Of a stretch of DNA of 64,000 nt, positions 52,894 through 60,772 are shown one piece after another; the first letter of the stretch is position 1; every line of letters starts with the position of its first letter. The DNA comes from Streptomyces daqingensis (GTDB lineage Bacteria > Actinomycetota > Actinomycetes > Streptomycetales > Streptomycetaceae). The stretch is from contig NZ_BMMP01000004.1 in assembly GCF_014645895.1 (NCBI RefSeq), forward strand, positions 248,001 through 312,000, given 5' to 3'. Made by a program: the position numbers and the translations under genes. The notes below the pieces were generated by a model. The model was not told the DNA's origin, did not search any database, and saw only the letters and a list, made by a program, of their open reading frames with translations.

Positions 52894-53343
52894 TCAGATC
52901 TCCAGCAGGACGGTGAACGGGCCGTCGTTGGTCAGCGACACCCGCATCTTCGCGCCGAACCGCCCCGTCGCGACCTCCGCGCCCAACGTGCGGAGCTGCG
53001 CGACGACTTCGTCGACCAGCGGCTCCGCGACGGGGCCCGGGGCGGCCGCGTTCCAGGTGGGGCGGCGGCCCTTGCGCGCGTCACCGTAGAGGGTGAACTG
53101 GCTGACGACGAGGAGCGGCGCACCCACGTCGGAGCAGGACTTCTCGCCGTCGAGGATCCTCAACGACCAGAGCTTGGCGGCCAGTCGGGCCGCCGTCGCG
53201 CCCGTGTCCTCGTGGGTGACGCCGACGAGGACGCACAGGCCCTCGCCGGTGATCTCCCCGACGGTCTCCGGCGCCGAGCCGTCCGGCGGATCCGCTTCCA
53301 CCACGACGCTCGCACCGTTCACTCTCTGCACCACAGCTCGCAT
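52894..53343 (-). CDS. dtd: D-aminoacyl-tRNA deacylase
   Basis: This 149-residue protein starts [13 protein letters not shown] and contains the catalytic SQFTLYGD motif (about residues 87-94; Ser-Gln and Thr) and the cross-subunit GlyPro-type motif in [12 protein letters not shown] at the C-terminus. It removes D-amino acids from tRNA. A short loop insertion ([11 protein letters not shown]) lies near residue 20. It is convergent with the YgfZ gene and divergent from rsiG. Confidence 0.94.
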   Translation of the reverse strand: MRAVVQRVNGASVVVEADPPDGSAPETVGEITGEGLCVLVGVTHEDTGATAARLAAKLWSLRILDGEKSCSDVGAPLLVVSQFTLYGDARKGRRPTWNAAAPGPVAEPLVDEVVAQLRTLGAEVATGRFGAKMRVSLTNDGPFTVLLEI

Positions 53344-53504
53344 AGCAGCCATCATGCCGTGCGGCTCGGCGATGTGTTCGCATGCTCCGGATGGGTGCGA
53401 CATCGCTGCGCGAGAGCCGCCCACAGTGGCACGATGCGTACACGCGGTACGTACCGCAGCTCTCGCCGCCATTACGGCCATAAAGGATGAAGGGGACACC
53501 GCCC

Positions 53505-54095
53505 ATGAGCGCTACCGGCGCCGCCCGTCCACCCGGCGGCCCACCGGCCGCCGCCCGTGCCGGTTCGGCCACCGCCCCGCTCAGCCCGCCGGGCCCCGAT
53601 TCGGCGGGCGTCCGTACCGGGGCGGAGCTGCACGGGCTGCGGCTGCCCGAGGTGCGGGCGCTGCTGCGCCGCGCACAGCAGGAGGAGGGCGACCTCAGCT
53701 ACGTCCGGCGCCTGCTGCAGGGCCGCATCGACATCCTCCGCGCCGAGCTCGCCCGGCGCTCCGCCCCCGGGTCGCCGCTGCTGGAGCTGCTCCCCGAGAT
53801 CCTCGCCGACGGGCCGTCGCGGCACCGCACCTCGGCACGGCACGTCACGCTGGGCACTCCGCAGAGCGAGGAGTACCGCTCGCTGGCCGAAGGGATGCTG
53901 GCGGAGGTCGAGTTGAGCGACCTGACCGCCCGTACGGACGGCGAGCTGCGGGACGCCATGGGCCGGCTCGTCCGCTACGAGCAGCACGTCTCGCAGCGCC
54001 GCCAGGTGATGCAGCGCACGGCGGACGCGTGCAGTACCGAGATCGCCCGCAGGTACCGTGAAGGTGAAGCGCAAGTGCAAGACCTCCTCCCCTGA
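53505..54095 (+). CDS. rsiG: Anti-sigma factor RsiG, c-di-GMP-dependent inhibitor of WhiG
   Basis: This 196-residue coiled-coil protein carries two copies of E-x3-S-x2-R-x3-Q-x3-D: Glu61-Ser65-Arg68-Gln72-Asp76 and Glu159-Ser163-Arg166-Gln170-Asp174. In Streptomyces venezuelae RsiG these motifs sandwich c-di-GMP, and the complex sequesters the sporulation sigma factor WhiG (established). Both are intact, so ligand binding should be kept. Residues 1-40 are low-complexity Ala/Pro/Gly. ATG 53505 (MSATGA) is preferred; ATG 53487 is also possible. It is divergent from dtd. Confidence 0.95.
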   Translation: MSATGAARPPGGPPAAARAGSATAPLSPPGPDSAGVRTGAELHGLRLPEVRALLRRAQQEEGDLSYVRRLLQGRIDILRAELARRSAPGSPLLELLPEILADGPSRHRTSARHVTLGTPQSEEYRSLAEGMLAEVELSDLTARTDGELRDAMGRLVRYEQHVSQRRQVMQRTADACSTEIARRYREGEAQVQDLLP

Positions 54096-54169
54096 GAGCC
54101 GGGCGGCGACGGCCGGGCCGGGGGTGCCCGGCGACGGGACGGGGTCGCCGACCGGAAAGGCTCCGCCGC

Positions 54170-55312
54170 ATGTCCTCCCCCAGCCCGGGTGCGTTCCAGA
54201 CGTCCGGTGACCAGACGTCCGGCGACCAGTCCTCCGGTGACCAGTCCTCCGGCGTCCTGACGTCCGGCGGTCAGGCGCCGGGCGCGCGCGAGGAGGCGCC
54301 GGCCGCTCCGTCCTCACAGTCCGCCCCCGCCGCGTCCTCTCGCCTCGGCGACGGCGGCGCGATACCGCCGGTGCTCGCCGAGGTCGTCCGCTCGGGGTTC
54401 ACCGAGGGCCACCACAGGGGTTCCCTCGTGGTGCTGGCGGCGGACGGCCGCGTGGAGCGCGCGCTGGGCGACGTGACCTCCCCCTTCTTCCCGCGCTCGG
54501 CCAACAAGCCCGTCCAGGCGTCGGCGATGCTGCGTGCGGGGCTCGGCCTGACCGGCGAACGGCTCGCGCTCGCGACGGCCAGCCACTCCGGCGAGCCCTT
54601 CCACCTCGACCTCGTCCGCAAGATGCTCGCCGAGCAGGGGCTGACCGAGGACAGCCTGCAGTGCCCGGCAGAACTCCCCATCGACCAGGAGGAGGCCGAC
54701 CGCGCGCTGGTCGTGGCCGGCTCGCGCGAGGCGGCGTGCAGCCGCGTCGCGATGAACTGCTCCGGGAAGCACGCCGCGATGCTCGCCGTCTGCGCGGCGA
54801 ACGGTTGGCCGCGGGAGAGCTACCTCGACGCCTCCCATCCGCTGCAGCAACTCATCGCCCGCACCCTCGAATCCCTCTCCGGCGACCGTGTCGCCCACGT
54901 CGGGACGGACGGCTGCGGCGCTCCCCTGATGGCCATCACCCTGACAGGGCTGGCCCGCGCGTTCCGCGCCGTCGCGCTCGCGCCGGCGGACAGCCCGGAG
55001 GGCCGCGTCGCCGCCGCGATGCGGGCACACCCGGAGTACGTCGCGGGGACGCGTCGCATCGACACCTGGCTGATGCGCGAAGTGCCGGGCGTCGTCGCGA
55101 AGGTGGGCGCCGAGTCGGTGCAGGCGGTGGGACTGCCGGACGGGCGCGCCCTCGCCTTCAAGCTCTACGACGGCGGCAACCGCGCCGTCGGCCCGGTGCT
55201 GGCCCGCGCGCTCGCGGACCTCGGGGTCGACTCCCCCGTGCTGGGTCGCATCGCCGACTCGCCGCTGATGGGCGGGGGACGGCCGGTCGGCGAGGTCCGC
55301 GCGGCCTTCTGA
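54170..55312 (+). CDS. L-asparaginase II (rhizobial-type) with a repetitive N-terminus
   Basis: This 380-residue protein belongs to the Rhizobium etli AnsA-type asparaginases, which are unrelated to E. coli AnsB: VLAEVVRSGFTEGHHRGSLVVL, SPFFPRSANKPVQASAML, ATASHSGEPFHL, AMNCSGKHAAMLAVC (with Ser and Lys of the active site) and GTDGCGAPLMA. It hydrolyses asparagine to aspartate and ammonia. Residues ~10-35 are a Ser/Gly/Asp/Gln repeat from a 15-bp DNA repeat (54200-54274) ahead of the enzyme fold, so the true start may be further downstream. Confidence 0.9.
   Translation: MSSPSPGAFQTSGDQTSGDQSSGDQSSGVLTSGGQAPGAREEAPAAPSSQSAPAASSRLGDGGAIPPVLAEVVRSGFTEGHHRGSLVVLAADGRVERALGDVTSPFFPRSANKPVQASAMLRAGLGLTGERLALATASHSGEPFHLDLVRKMLAEQGLTEDSLQCPAELPIDQEEADRALVVAGSREAACSRVAMNCSGKHAAMLAVCAANGWPRESYLDASHPLQQLIARTLESLSGDRVAHVGTDGCGAPLMAITLTGLARAFRAVALAPADSPEGRVAAAMRAHPEYVAGTRRIDTWLMREVPGVVAKVGAESVQAVGLPDGRALAFKLYDGGNRAVGPVLARALADLGVDSPVLGRIADSPLMGGGRPVGEVRAAF
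54200..54274 (+). repeat. 15-bp tandem repeat in the asparaginase N-terminus
   Basis: Five units of the form (A/T)C(G/C)TCCGG(T/C)GACCAG run in frame from 54200 to 54274, the last two diverged. They encode TSGDQ-like pentapeptides. Copy number is likely to vary between strains. Confidence 0.8.
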
Positions 55313-55489
55313 GCCCCGGCGGCCGCGGGGCAGGCGCACGTATCCGGTACGGGCACGCGCGCCGCTTCCTGTACCGGCACACGCCAGGTACGCGCACGCT
55401 CCGGCTCGCTCTCCGAGCGGGCGCACGCCCCGTCCGGCCGCGCGATATCCCGGTGCGGCCCGGGGACGTTCCCGCCTAACGTGGCCCGC

Positions 55490-56740
55490 ATGTCCCTGGA
55501 GATCCGTACTCTCACCTCGCCGGACGAGCTGCCCGCCTGGTTCCGTGCCGTCGCCGTCGGCTTCCTGCGCTCCTCCGAGGTCTCGGACGAGGAGGCGGCT
55601 TCCCGTGCGCCGGGCATCGAACTGGCCCGCACGCAAGGCGCGTTCGACGGGGACCGCTGCGTGGGGACCTTCCGCACCATGCCGCAGCAACTGACGCTTC
55701 CGGGCGGCGCGAGCCTGCCCTCGTGCGCCGTCACGAACGTCACCGTCTCCCCGACGCACCGGCGGCGCGGCCTGCTCTCGCAGATGATGGCGCGGGCGCT
55801 GACAGCGGCGAAGGAGCGGGGGGACGCCATGGCGTCGCTGATCTCCGCCGAGTACCCGATCTACGGGCGGTACGGCTTCGGCCCGGCCGCCTGGATCGCC
55901 GAGTGGGAGGTCGAGATCGCCCGTGCCGGCCTCGACCCGCGCCACTCCGGCCCTGCCGACGGCGGAAGCGTCCGGTTCGCCGACGCGGACGAGGTGCGCG
56001 CCGTAGGGCCCGAGCTGTACGAGCGCTACCGCGGGCAGCCGCACAGGCAGGGCGTCATCGACCGCACCGGCCGGTGGTGGCGGCAGCTGACGGGGCAGCA
56101 CCGGTACCCGGGCGACCAGTTCACCATGCCCTTCTTCGCCGTCCACAGGGACGCCGCCGGGGAGGCCCAGGGCCTCGTCGTCTACAGCGTGAAGGAGCAC
56201 TGGGCGACGAAGCTGCCGGAGAACACCGTCGAGGTCTCCTCGCTCACCGCGCTCACCCCCGCCGCCGAGCGCGCCCTGTGGGAGTTCGTCCTCTCCATCG
56301 ACTGGGTCGCCCGCGTCCGCTCAGGCTTCCGCGCGCCCGACGACGTGCTGCCGCTGTTGCTGCCCGACCCGCGTGCGGCCCGGCTGCAGACCGTCGCGGA
56401 CTTCCTGTGGCTCCGCCCTCTCGACGTCCCGCGCCTGCTGGAGTCCCGCAGCTACGCCGTGCCGGGCACGCTCGTCCTCGACCTGCACGACGCGGCGGGT
56501 CTCGCGGGCGGGCGGTACCACCTGGAGGCCGGGCCCGACGGGGCGGTGTGCGAACCCTGCGACGCCGACCCCGATCTGAGCCTGGAGATCGGGGAGTTGG
56601 GGACTCTGCTGCTCGGCGACGAGTCAGCCGTGAGGCTGGCAGCGCTGGGCCGCGCCGAGGAGCAGCGCGAGGGGGCCGCCGCGTCGGCGGACGCGCTCTT
56701 CCGCACCTCGCGCAGGGCCTGGTGCCCCGACGTCTTCTGA
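55490..56740 (+). CDS. Eis-like GNAT acetyltransferase
   Basis: This 416-residue protein has the Eis three-part layout: an N-terminal GNAT domain with the acetyl-CoA loop VSPTHRRRGLLSQMM (about residues 85-100), a second GNAT-like domain, and a C-terminal sterol-carrier-like domain (LDLHDAAGLAGGRYHLEAGPDG, LSLEIGELGTLLLGDESAVRLA). The terminal carboxylate in this family acts as catalytic base; the protein ends in DVF, as in many Eis homologues. Eis proteins acetylate amines such as aminoglycosides or peptides; the substrate here is unknown. ATG 55490 is chosen. Confidence 0.88.
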   Translation: MSLEIRTLTSPDELPAWFRAVAVGFLRSSEVSDEEAASRAPGIELARTQGAFDGDRCVGTFRTMPQQLTLPGGASLPSCAVTNVTVSPTHRRRGLLSQMMARALTAAKERGDAMASLISAEYPIYGRYGFGPAAWIAEWEVEIARAGLDPRHSGPADGGSVRFADADEVRAVGPELYERYRGQPHRQGVIDRTGRWWRQLTGQHRYPGDQFTMPFFAVHRDAAGEAQGLVVYSVKEHWATKLPENTVEVSSLTALTPAAERALWEFVLSIDWVARVRSGFRAPDDVLPLLLPDPRAARLQTVADFLWLRPLDVPRLLESRSYAVPGTLVLDLHDAAGLAGGRYHLEAGPDGAVCEPCDADPDLSLEIGELGTLLLGDESAVRLAALGRAEEQREGAAASADALFRTSRRAWCPDVF

Positions 56741-56805
56741 CCCGGTGCGCCCCGACGTCCGGCACGGTCGGCGGGCAGCGGACAGGCCGTCGCCGGCCTG
56801 CGGCG

Positions 56806-57201
56806 TCAGCGGTGCCAGGGCGTCTCGCCGCCGGGACCGACCAGCACGGGCGTGACCCCCTCTCCCGTCAGGTGCCACGACTCGTAGCAGGGGTCGGGGC
56901 CCACGGTCAGACGCGACCCGTCGTCGAAGACGAGCCTCAGCTCGCCGTGGCCCTCCACGTCGACCCCGGTGACCATCCCGTCGAAGAGGCCCAGGACGGG
57001 GGCGAGTTCGCGTCCTCCACCGGGTTCGAGCGCATACCGGGATCCGGAGGCGTCTCGGAGGGTGAAGCCCGTCTCGATGACGAGTTCCGCGTCGAGACGC
57101 GTCCGGGCGCCGTAGCGGTAGGCCGTGAAGCCGACCCGGACCTGCTGGTCGAAGGACGTGCGCGAGACACGGGCACCGACCAGCTCCGTGGGGATCTTCA
57201 C
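56806..57201 (-). CDS. DUF6188-like hypothetical protein
   Basis: This 131-residue protein starts with GTG (VKIPTELVGARVSRTSFDQQVRVGF in pieces) after GGAGGCGGA. It is predicted beta-rich, with a repeating pattern of VTLRFxDG-like strands (GELRLVFDDGSRLTVGPDPCYESWHL). Actinobacterial proteins of this type are annotated DUF6188; no function is known. It has no obvious operon partner. Confidence 0.75.
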   Translation of the reverse strand: MKIPTELVGARVSRTSFDQQVRVGFTAYRYGARTRLDAELVIETGFTLRDASGSRYALEPGGGRELAPVLGLFDGMVTGVDVEGHGELRLVFDDGSRLTVGPDPCYESWHLTGEGVTPVLVGPGGETPWHR

Positions 57202-57362
57202 TCCGCCTCCGCCTCGTCGTGTGGCCGCGTGCAGCCTAGGGGCTGTCCGGTGAGCTGACGCGGCACGGACGCTGAGGAGTTGCGGCAGCACGAGAAGGCG
57301 GAGGCGGCGGAGGTACGCGGCGCGCGGCATATGGCGTGGGATGGGAACCGCGCGCCGCGCAG

Positions 57363-57539
57363 TCAGACGATCAGCATGGTGAGAACCACCGCGCCGACGC
57401 AGCTGCAGGTGATGTTCTTGGCCTTCACACCGACGCTGAGCAGTACGAAGCCGATGACCCCGAGGGCACCGAACTGCCATTCCACCAGCCGCTCGAAACC
57501 GAGGACTGCTCCCGCGAGCATGAGCGCGTACAGAGGCAT
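57363..57539 (-). CDS. Small two-helix membrane protein
   Basis: This 58-residue protein has two hydrophobic helices (PLYALMLAGAVLGF and LGVIGFVLLSVGVKAKNITCSCVGAVVLTMLIV in part) and a CSC motif. ATG 57539 follows a perfect AAGGAGGT, spaced 7 nt. I do not recognise the family. It is divergent from the GntR gene across a 263-bp region with several short repeats. Confidence 0.75.
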   Translation of the reverse strand: MPLYALMLAGAVLGFERLVEWQFGALGVIGFVLLSVGVKAKNITCSCVGAVVLTMLIV

Positions 57540-57681
57540 GGCAAGACCTCCTTCGTGAAGCACGGAGAAGACGGAGCGAGGCGCCCGTACGGCGTCGGAC
57601 AGGCGGAAGAACCGGAACGATGTTGCCGAATTGCGGGTGATGTTGGCGGGTACTGCGCTTACTTGGTGATACCTGCTGCAC

Positions 57682-57768
57682 TTGTTCGCCATGCGGATCA
57701 AGTTGTTCGCCAACTTCAACTGAAGTCTGCCCACTTGGCGGGAGATTGAAAACAGTTGTCCAACAACT
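57682..57768. promoter_or_regulatory. Repeat-rich control region upstream of the GntR gene
   Basis: Four short elements lie within 87 bp: TTGTTCGCCA directly repeated at 57682 and 57703 (21 bp apart, two helical turns), AGTTG-TTCGC-CAACT (57701-57715), ACTTCA-AC-TGAAGT (57713-57726) and AGTTGT-CCA-ACAACT (57754-57768). The last ends 34 bp before the gntR GTG. GntR proteins bind short palindromes as dimers, so autoregulation is likely; the share with the divergent small-membrane-protein gene is inference. Confidence 0.65.
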
Positions 57769-57802
57769 CCCGCGGCTTGGCCCGAAGTTGTACCTTCTTG
57801 TT

Positions 57803-58678
57803 GTGGACAAGACGACCCCCGCTGAACACGGACGCCCGCAGCACGAAGTGGTCGCCGCCAGACTCCGGGAACGGATCGACTCGGGCGAGCTCCCGATCGG
57901 AGCCCGCATCCCCACACAGAAGGACCTGGTCAGCGAGTTCGGTGTCAACCGCACCGTGATCCGCCAGGCCCTCGACGAACTCAAGCGCGACGGGCTGCTC
58001 ACCGACACCGGCCGCGGCGCGCCCCCGACCGTCGCCGAACCCGCCCACTCCCACGGAGCGCCGAAACCGGCGGGCACCGAACTGGCGGAGCGCCTCTACG
58101 AGGCGTTCCGCGCGGAACACGTCACGATCGACGCGTTCTCCCTGACCACCGAGACCTTCAACAACGCCCTCGCCAGGCCCCACCGCGCCATCGCGGACGG
58201 CCTCCTCACACCCCGCTCCATCAAGGTGCGCGTCATCATCCCCAGCCCGGACGCGTCCCTGGCGCTCCCCCGCCTCGTCGACGACCCCGGCGATCCCCGC
58301 CCGCTCGACCGGCTCCGGTCGATCCAGCGCACGTGGGCGACGGCCCTGCAGATGAGCTTCGCGAGCTTCTCGGACCGCTACGAGGTTCCCGACGTCAGCT
58401 GCGAGATCCGGACGGTGGCGGCGACGCCGCTGCAGAAGCTCTACGTCCTCAACGGCACCGAGGCGCTGACGGGCTATTACCACGTGGTGCCCGGCGAGGT
58501 GTCGTACCAGGGGGAGACCCTGCAGATCTTCGACGTCCTGGGGTTCGAGACGACGCTCTTCCGCTCCACGGCGGGCCCGGGCAGCCACGACAGGCAGGAG
58601 ATCGCGTTCGTCCAGAACTCGAAGGACTGGTTCGACTCCCTCTGGGAGACCATCGCCACGCCGCTTCCCCTCGGCTGA
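57803..58678 (+). CDS. GntR-family transcriptional regulator
   Basis: This 291-residue protein has a GntR winged helix (about residues 10-75; VAARLRERIDSGELPIGARIPTQKDLVSEFGVNRTVIRQALDELKRDGLL in pieces) and a C-terminal effector domain that is neither the typical FadR nor UTRA sequence (RVIIPSPDASLALPRL, LYVLNGTEALTGYYHV, GSHDRQEIAFVQNSKDWFDSLWETI). The effector half is shared with a Streptomyces group linked to kinase/HAD genes. GTG 57803 is chosen because the fold starts there; ATG 57746 is in frame. A kinase-fold gene and a HAD gene follow. Confidence 0.85.
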   Translation: MDKTTPAEHGRPQHEVVAARLRERIDSGELPIGARIPTQKDLVSEFGVNRTVIRQALDELKRDGLLTDTGRGAPPTVAEPAHSHGAPKPAGTELAERLYEAFRAEHVTIDAFSLTTETFNNALARPHRAIADGLLTPRSIKVRVIIPSPDASLALPRLVDDPGDPRPLDRLRSIQRTWATALQMSFASFSDRYEVPDVSCEIRTVAATPLQKLYVLNGTEALTGYYHVVPGEVSYQGETLQIFDVLGFETTLFRSTAGPGSHDRQEIAFVQNSKDWFDSLWETIATPLPLG

Positions 58679-58763
58679 GCAGGACGGCCGTGGCAGCACC
58701 GCGCCGCGCAGGGGGTAGTCTCAGCGCCCTCACTGTCCTCTGAGTCATCATCCGGTGGCGCGC

Positions 58764-59927
58764 ATGACTGTTCCCCCCGGGTCCATCGCGGCGTCCCCGG
58801 CCGCTTCGGACTCCCCCACCGCCTGGGAGCGCTGGCGTCTGCGGTGGCACTTCGAGCAGCACCGGCGCCGCCCCGACGGGTTCCTGCTCCACGGTCACCA
58901 CCACCACAACTACGTCGTGGAGCTGCGCGAACCGCTCGCCTCGATAGTGCAGGCACCCGGCCGGTTCGGGAAGATCCGCACCCGTCTGGAGACCGTGCAG
59001 GTCCTGCCCCGTGTGTGGCACGAGGGCGACGTGCTCCGCGCCCTGCACCCCGTGCTCCCGGGGGTGCCCCGCGTACTGCTCACGCTCGGCCGGCGCGCGC
59101 TCCACTCGTACGTCGAAGGCTGCGCACTGTCCGAGACGGCGCCGCCCGGAACGCCGCTCGGGGACGAGACGCTGCGCCTCATCGCCTCGCTCTTCGGCGA
59201 CCTCGCGGAGGTCCCGGCGCGCAGCCTGCCTCCGCTGCCCGCGGAATGGAGCGGCGACGGGGACAGCACGCGTTTCCTGCAGAACCTCGCGGACTTCGCC
59301 CATCACGAGGTCCACCTGCGCAACCGCCCCCGCTTCGGCTCCCTCTTCCGCGCGCTCGGCATCCCGGACGACGCGATGGAGCGGTTCCACCGCGACGCGA
59401 AACGGCTGCACGAGCGTCCGTACTCGCTGCTGCACGCCGACGTCCACCGCGCCAACCTGCTGCGCCGCAAGGACGGCGGTCTGACCCTCGTCGACTGGGA
59501 GTGCGCGCTCTTCGGCGACCCCCTGCACGACCTGGCGACGCATCTCGTGCGGATGGAGTACACCCCTGAGGAGGGGCGCCGATTGACGGGACTGTGGCGG
59601 CGGGAGATGCGCAACCGGGGACTGGTGGACCGGCTCGCGGGCATGGAGTCCGACCTGCGTCTCTACCTCGACTTCGAGTACGCGCAGTCCGTCTTCCCCG
59701 ATACGATCCGCGCGGCCGGGGCGCTGCCGTCCGACGCGGCAGAGAGCGACTTCGACGTTGCCGCCGCATCCGTGCGCAGGGCGCTGCTGCGGGCCGAGGC
59801 GGCCCTGGAGCTGAGGGACGTCCCCGACCACGCGCACGTGAAGGCCGCGCTGCGCTCCTGGCACCGCGACCGGCGGCCGCTGCCCCGCCGTCTTCACGCT
59901 GTACGCAGTGGACCGCGCGGGAGATAG
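58764..59927 (+). CDS. Aminoglycoside phosphotransferase-fold kinase
   Basis: This 387-residue APH/choline-kinase-fold protein has the Brenner motif LLHADVHRANLLRRK (about residues 231-245) and the metal-binding LVDWECALFGDPLHDLATHLV. An N-terminal HHHHNYVVEL segment lies near residues 45-54. The substrate is unknown; homologous folds phosphorylate small hydroxyl or amino compounds. ATG 58764 or GTG 58755. It is 40 bp upstream of a HAD hydrolase gene and downstream of a GntR gene, so the three probably form one operon. Confidence 0.83.
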   Translation: MTVPPGSIAASPAASDSPTAWERWRLRWHFEQHRRRPDGFLLHGHHHHNYVVELREPLASIVQAPGRFGKIRTRLETVQVLPRVWHEGDVLRALHPVLPGVPRVLLTLGRRALHSYVEGCALSETAPPGTPLGDETLRLIASLFGDLAEVPARSLPPLPAEWSGDGDSTRFLQNLADFAHHEVHLRNRPRFGSLFRALGIPDDAMERFHRDAKRLHERPYSLLHADVHRANLLRRKDGGLTLVDWECALFGDPLHDLATHLVRMEYTPEEGRRLTGLWRREMRNRGLVDRLAGMESDLRLYLDFEYAQSVFPDTIRAAGALPSDAAESDFDVAAASVRRALLRAEAALELRDVPDHAHVKAALRSWHRDRRPLPRRLHAVRSGPRGR

Positions 59928-59967
59928 TTGAGCGACCACTCGCGACGGACCTGGTAAGAGGAGCGGA

Positions 59968-60669
59968 ATGCGCGATCTCATCGGTGCCGCGAAGAGCGTG
60001 CTCTTCGACTTCGACGGACCCGTCTGCCATCTCTTCCGGGACCGTCCGACGCCCGCCATCGCCGCACGGCTGCGTGAGGCCGTACTGACCGACGAGTTCG
60101 CGGGGGACGCCGCAAGCTGGCTCCCGGAGACCGAGGACCCGCTGGAGATACTGCGCGCCTCCTTCGAGCGGCCCGGACTCGTGGAGCGCGGTCTCGCCCG
60201 CGACATCGAGCGGGCGCTGACGAAGGAGGAGGTGCAGGCGGCGCCGGGCGCCTTCCCCACGGCGTACGCGGACACCCTCGTGCGCACGCTCTCCGCGACG
60301 GGGCGGCAGTTGGCGATCACCACCAACAACTCCCAGCAGGCCGTGGAGCGTTACCTGCAGACCCGGAATACGGGCGAGCTGTTCGCGGACCGCATCCACG
60401 GGCGCAGCGCCGAGGGGCCGCTGCGGCTGAAGCCCGACCCGCACTGCCTGCTGCAGGCTCTGGAGTCGACCGGCACGTCCCCGCAGGACGCGCTGATGAT
60501 CGGGGACGCCGTCCGCGACCTGGAGGCGGCGCGCGCGGCGGGGGTGGCCTTCCTCGGCTACGCGCCCGGCGACCGCAAGGCGGAGCAGCTGCGAGCGGCC
60601 GGCGCGGAGTACATCGTCGACTCCCTGCGCGAGGTGGTACTGGCCGTCGATCCGGGCGCGCACGTCTGA
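59968..60669 (+). CDS. HAD-superfamily phosphatase-like hydrolase
   Basis: This 233-residue HAD protein has motif I VLFDFDGPVCHLF (nucleophile and general acid, Asp ~15 and ~17), motif II LAITTNNS, motif III LKPDPHCLLQAL, and motif IV LMIGDAVRDLEAARAAGVAFLGYAPG. The motif I variant DGPVC replaces the usual DGTL. It probably dephosphorylates a small metabolite, possibly the product of the neighbouring kinase-fold enzyme (inference). AAGAGGAGCGGA precedes the ATG. Confidence 0.88.
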   Translation: MRDLIGAAKSVLFDFDGPVCHLFRDRPTPAIAARLREAVLTDEFAGDAASWLPETEDPLEILRASFERPGLVERGLARDIERALTKEEVQAAPGAFPTAYADTLVRTLSATGRQLAITTNNSQQAVERYLQTRNTGELFADRIHGRSAEGPLRLKPDPHCLLQALESTGTSPQDALMIGDAVRDLEAARAAGVAFLGYAPGDRKAEQLRAAGAEYIVDSLREVVLAVDPGAHV

Positions 60670-60772
60670 ACCCGCCGGGGGCAAGGGGGCGTTGACGAGG
60701 CGACGCCCGGGCGGGGTGCGCGGCGCGGCAGGGCGGCGCACGCCCCGTCCGCACCGCGCGGGCCCCCGTTCG

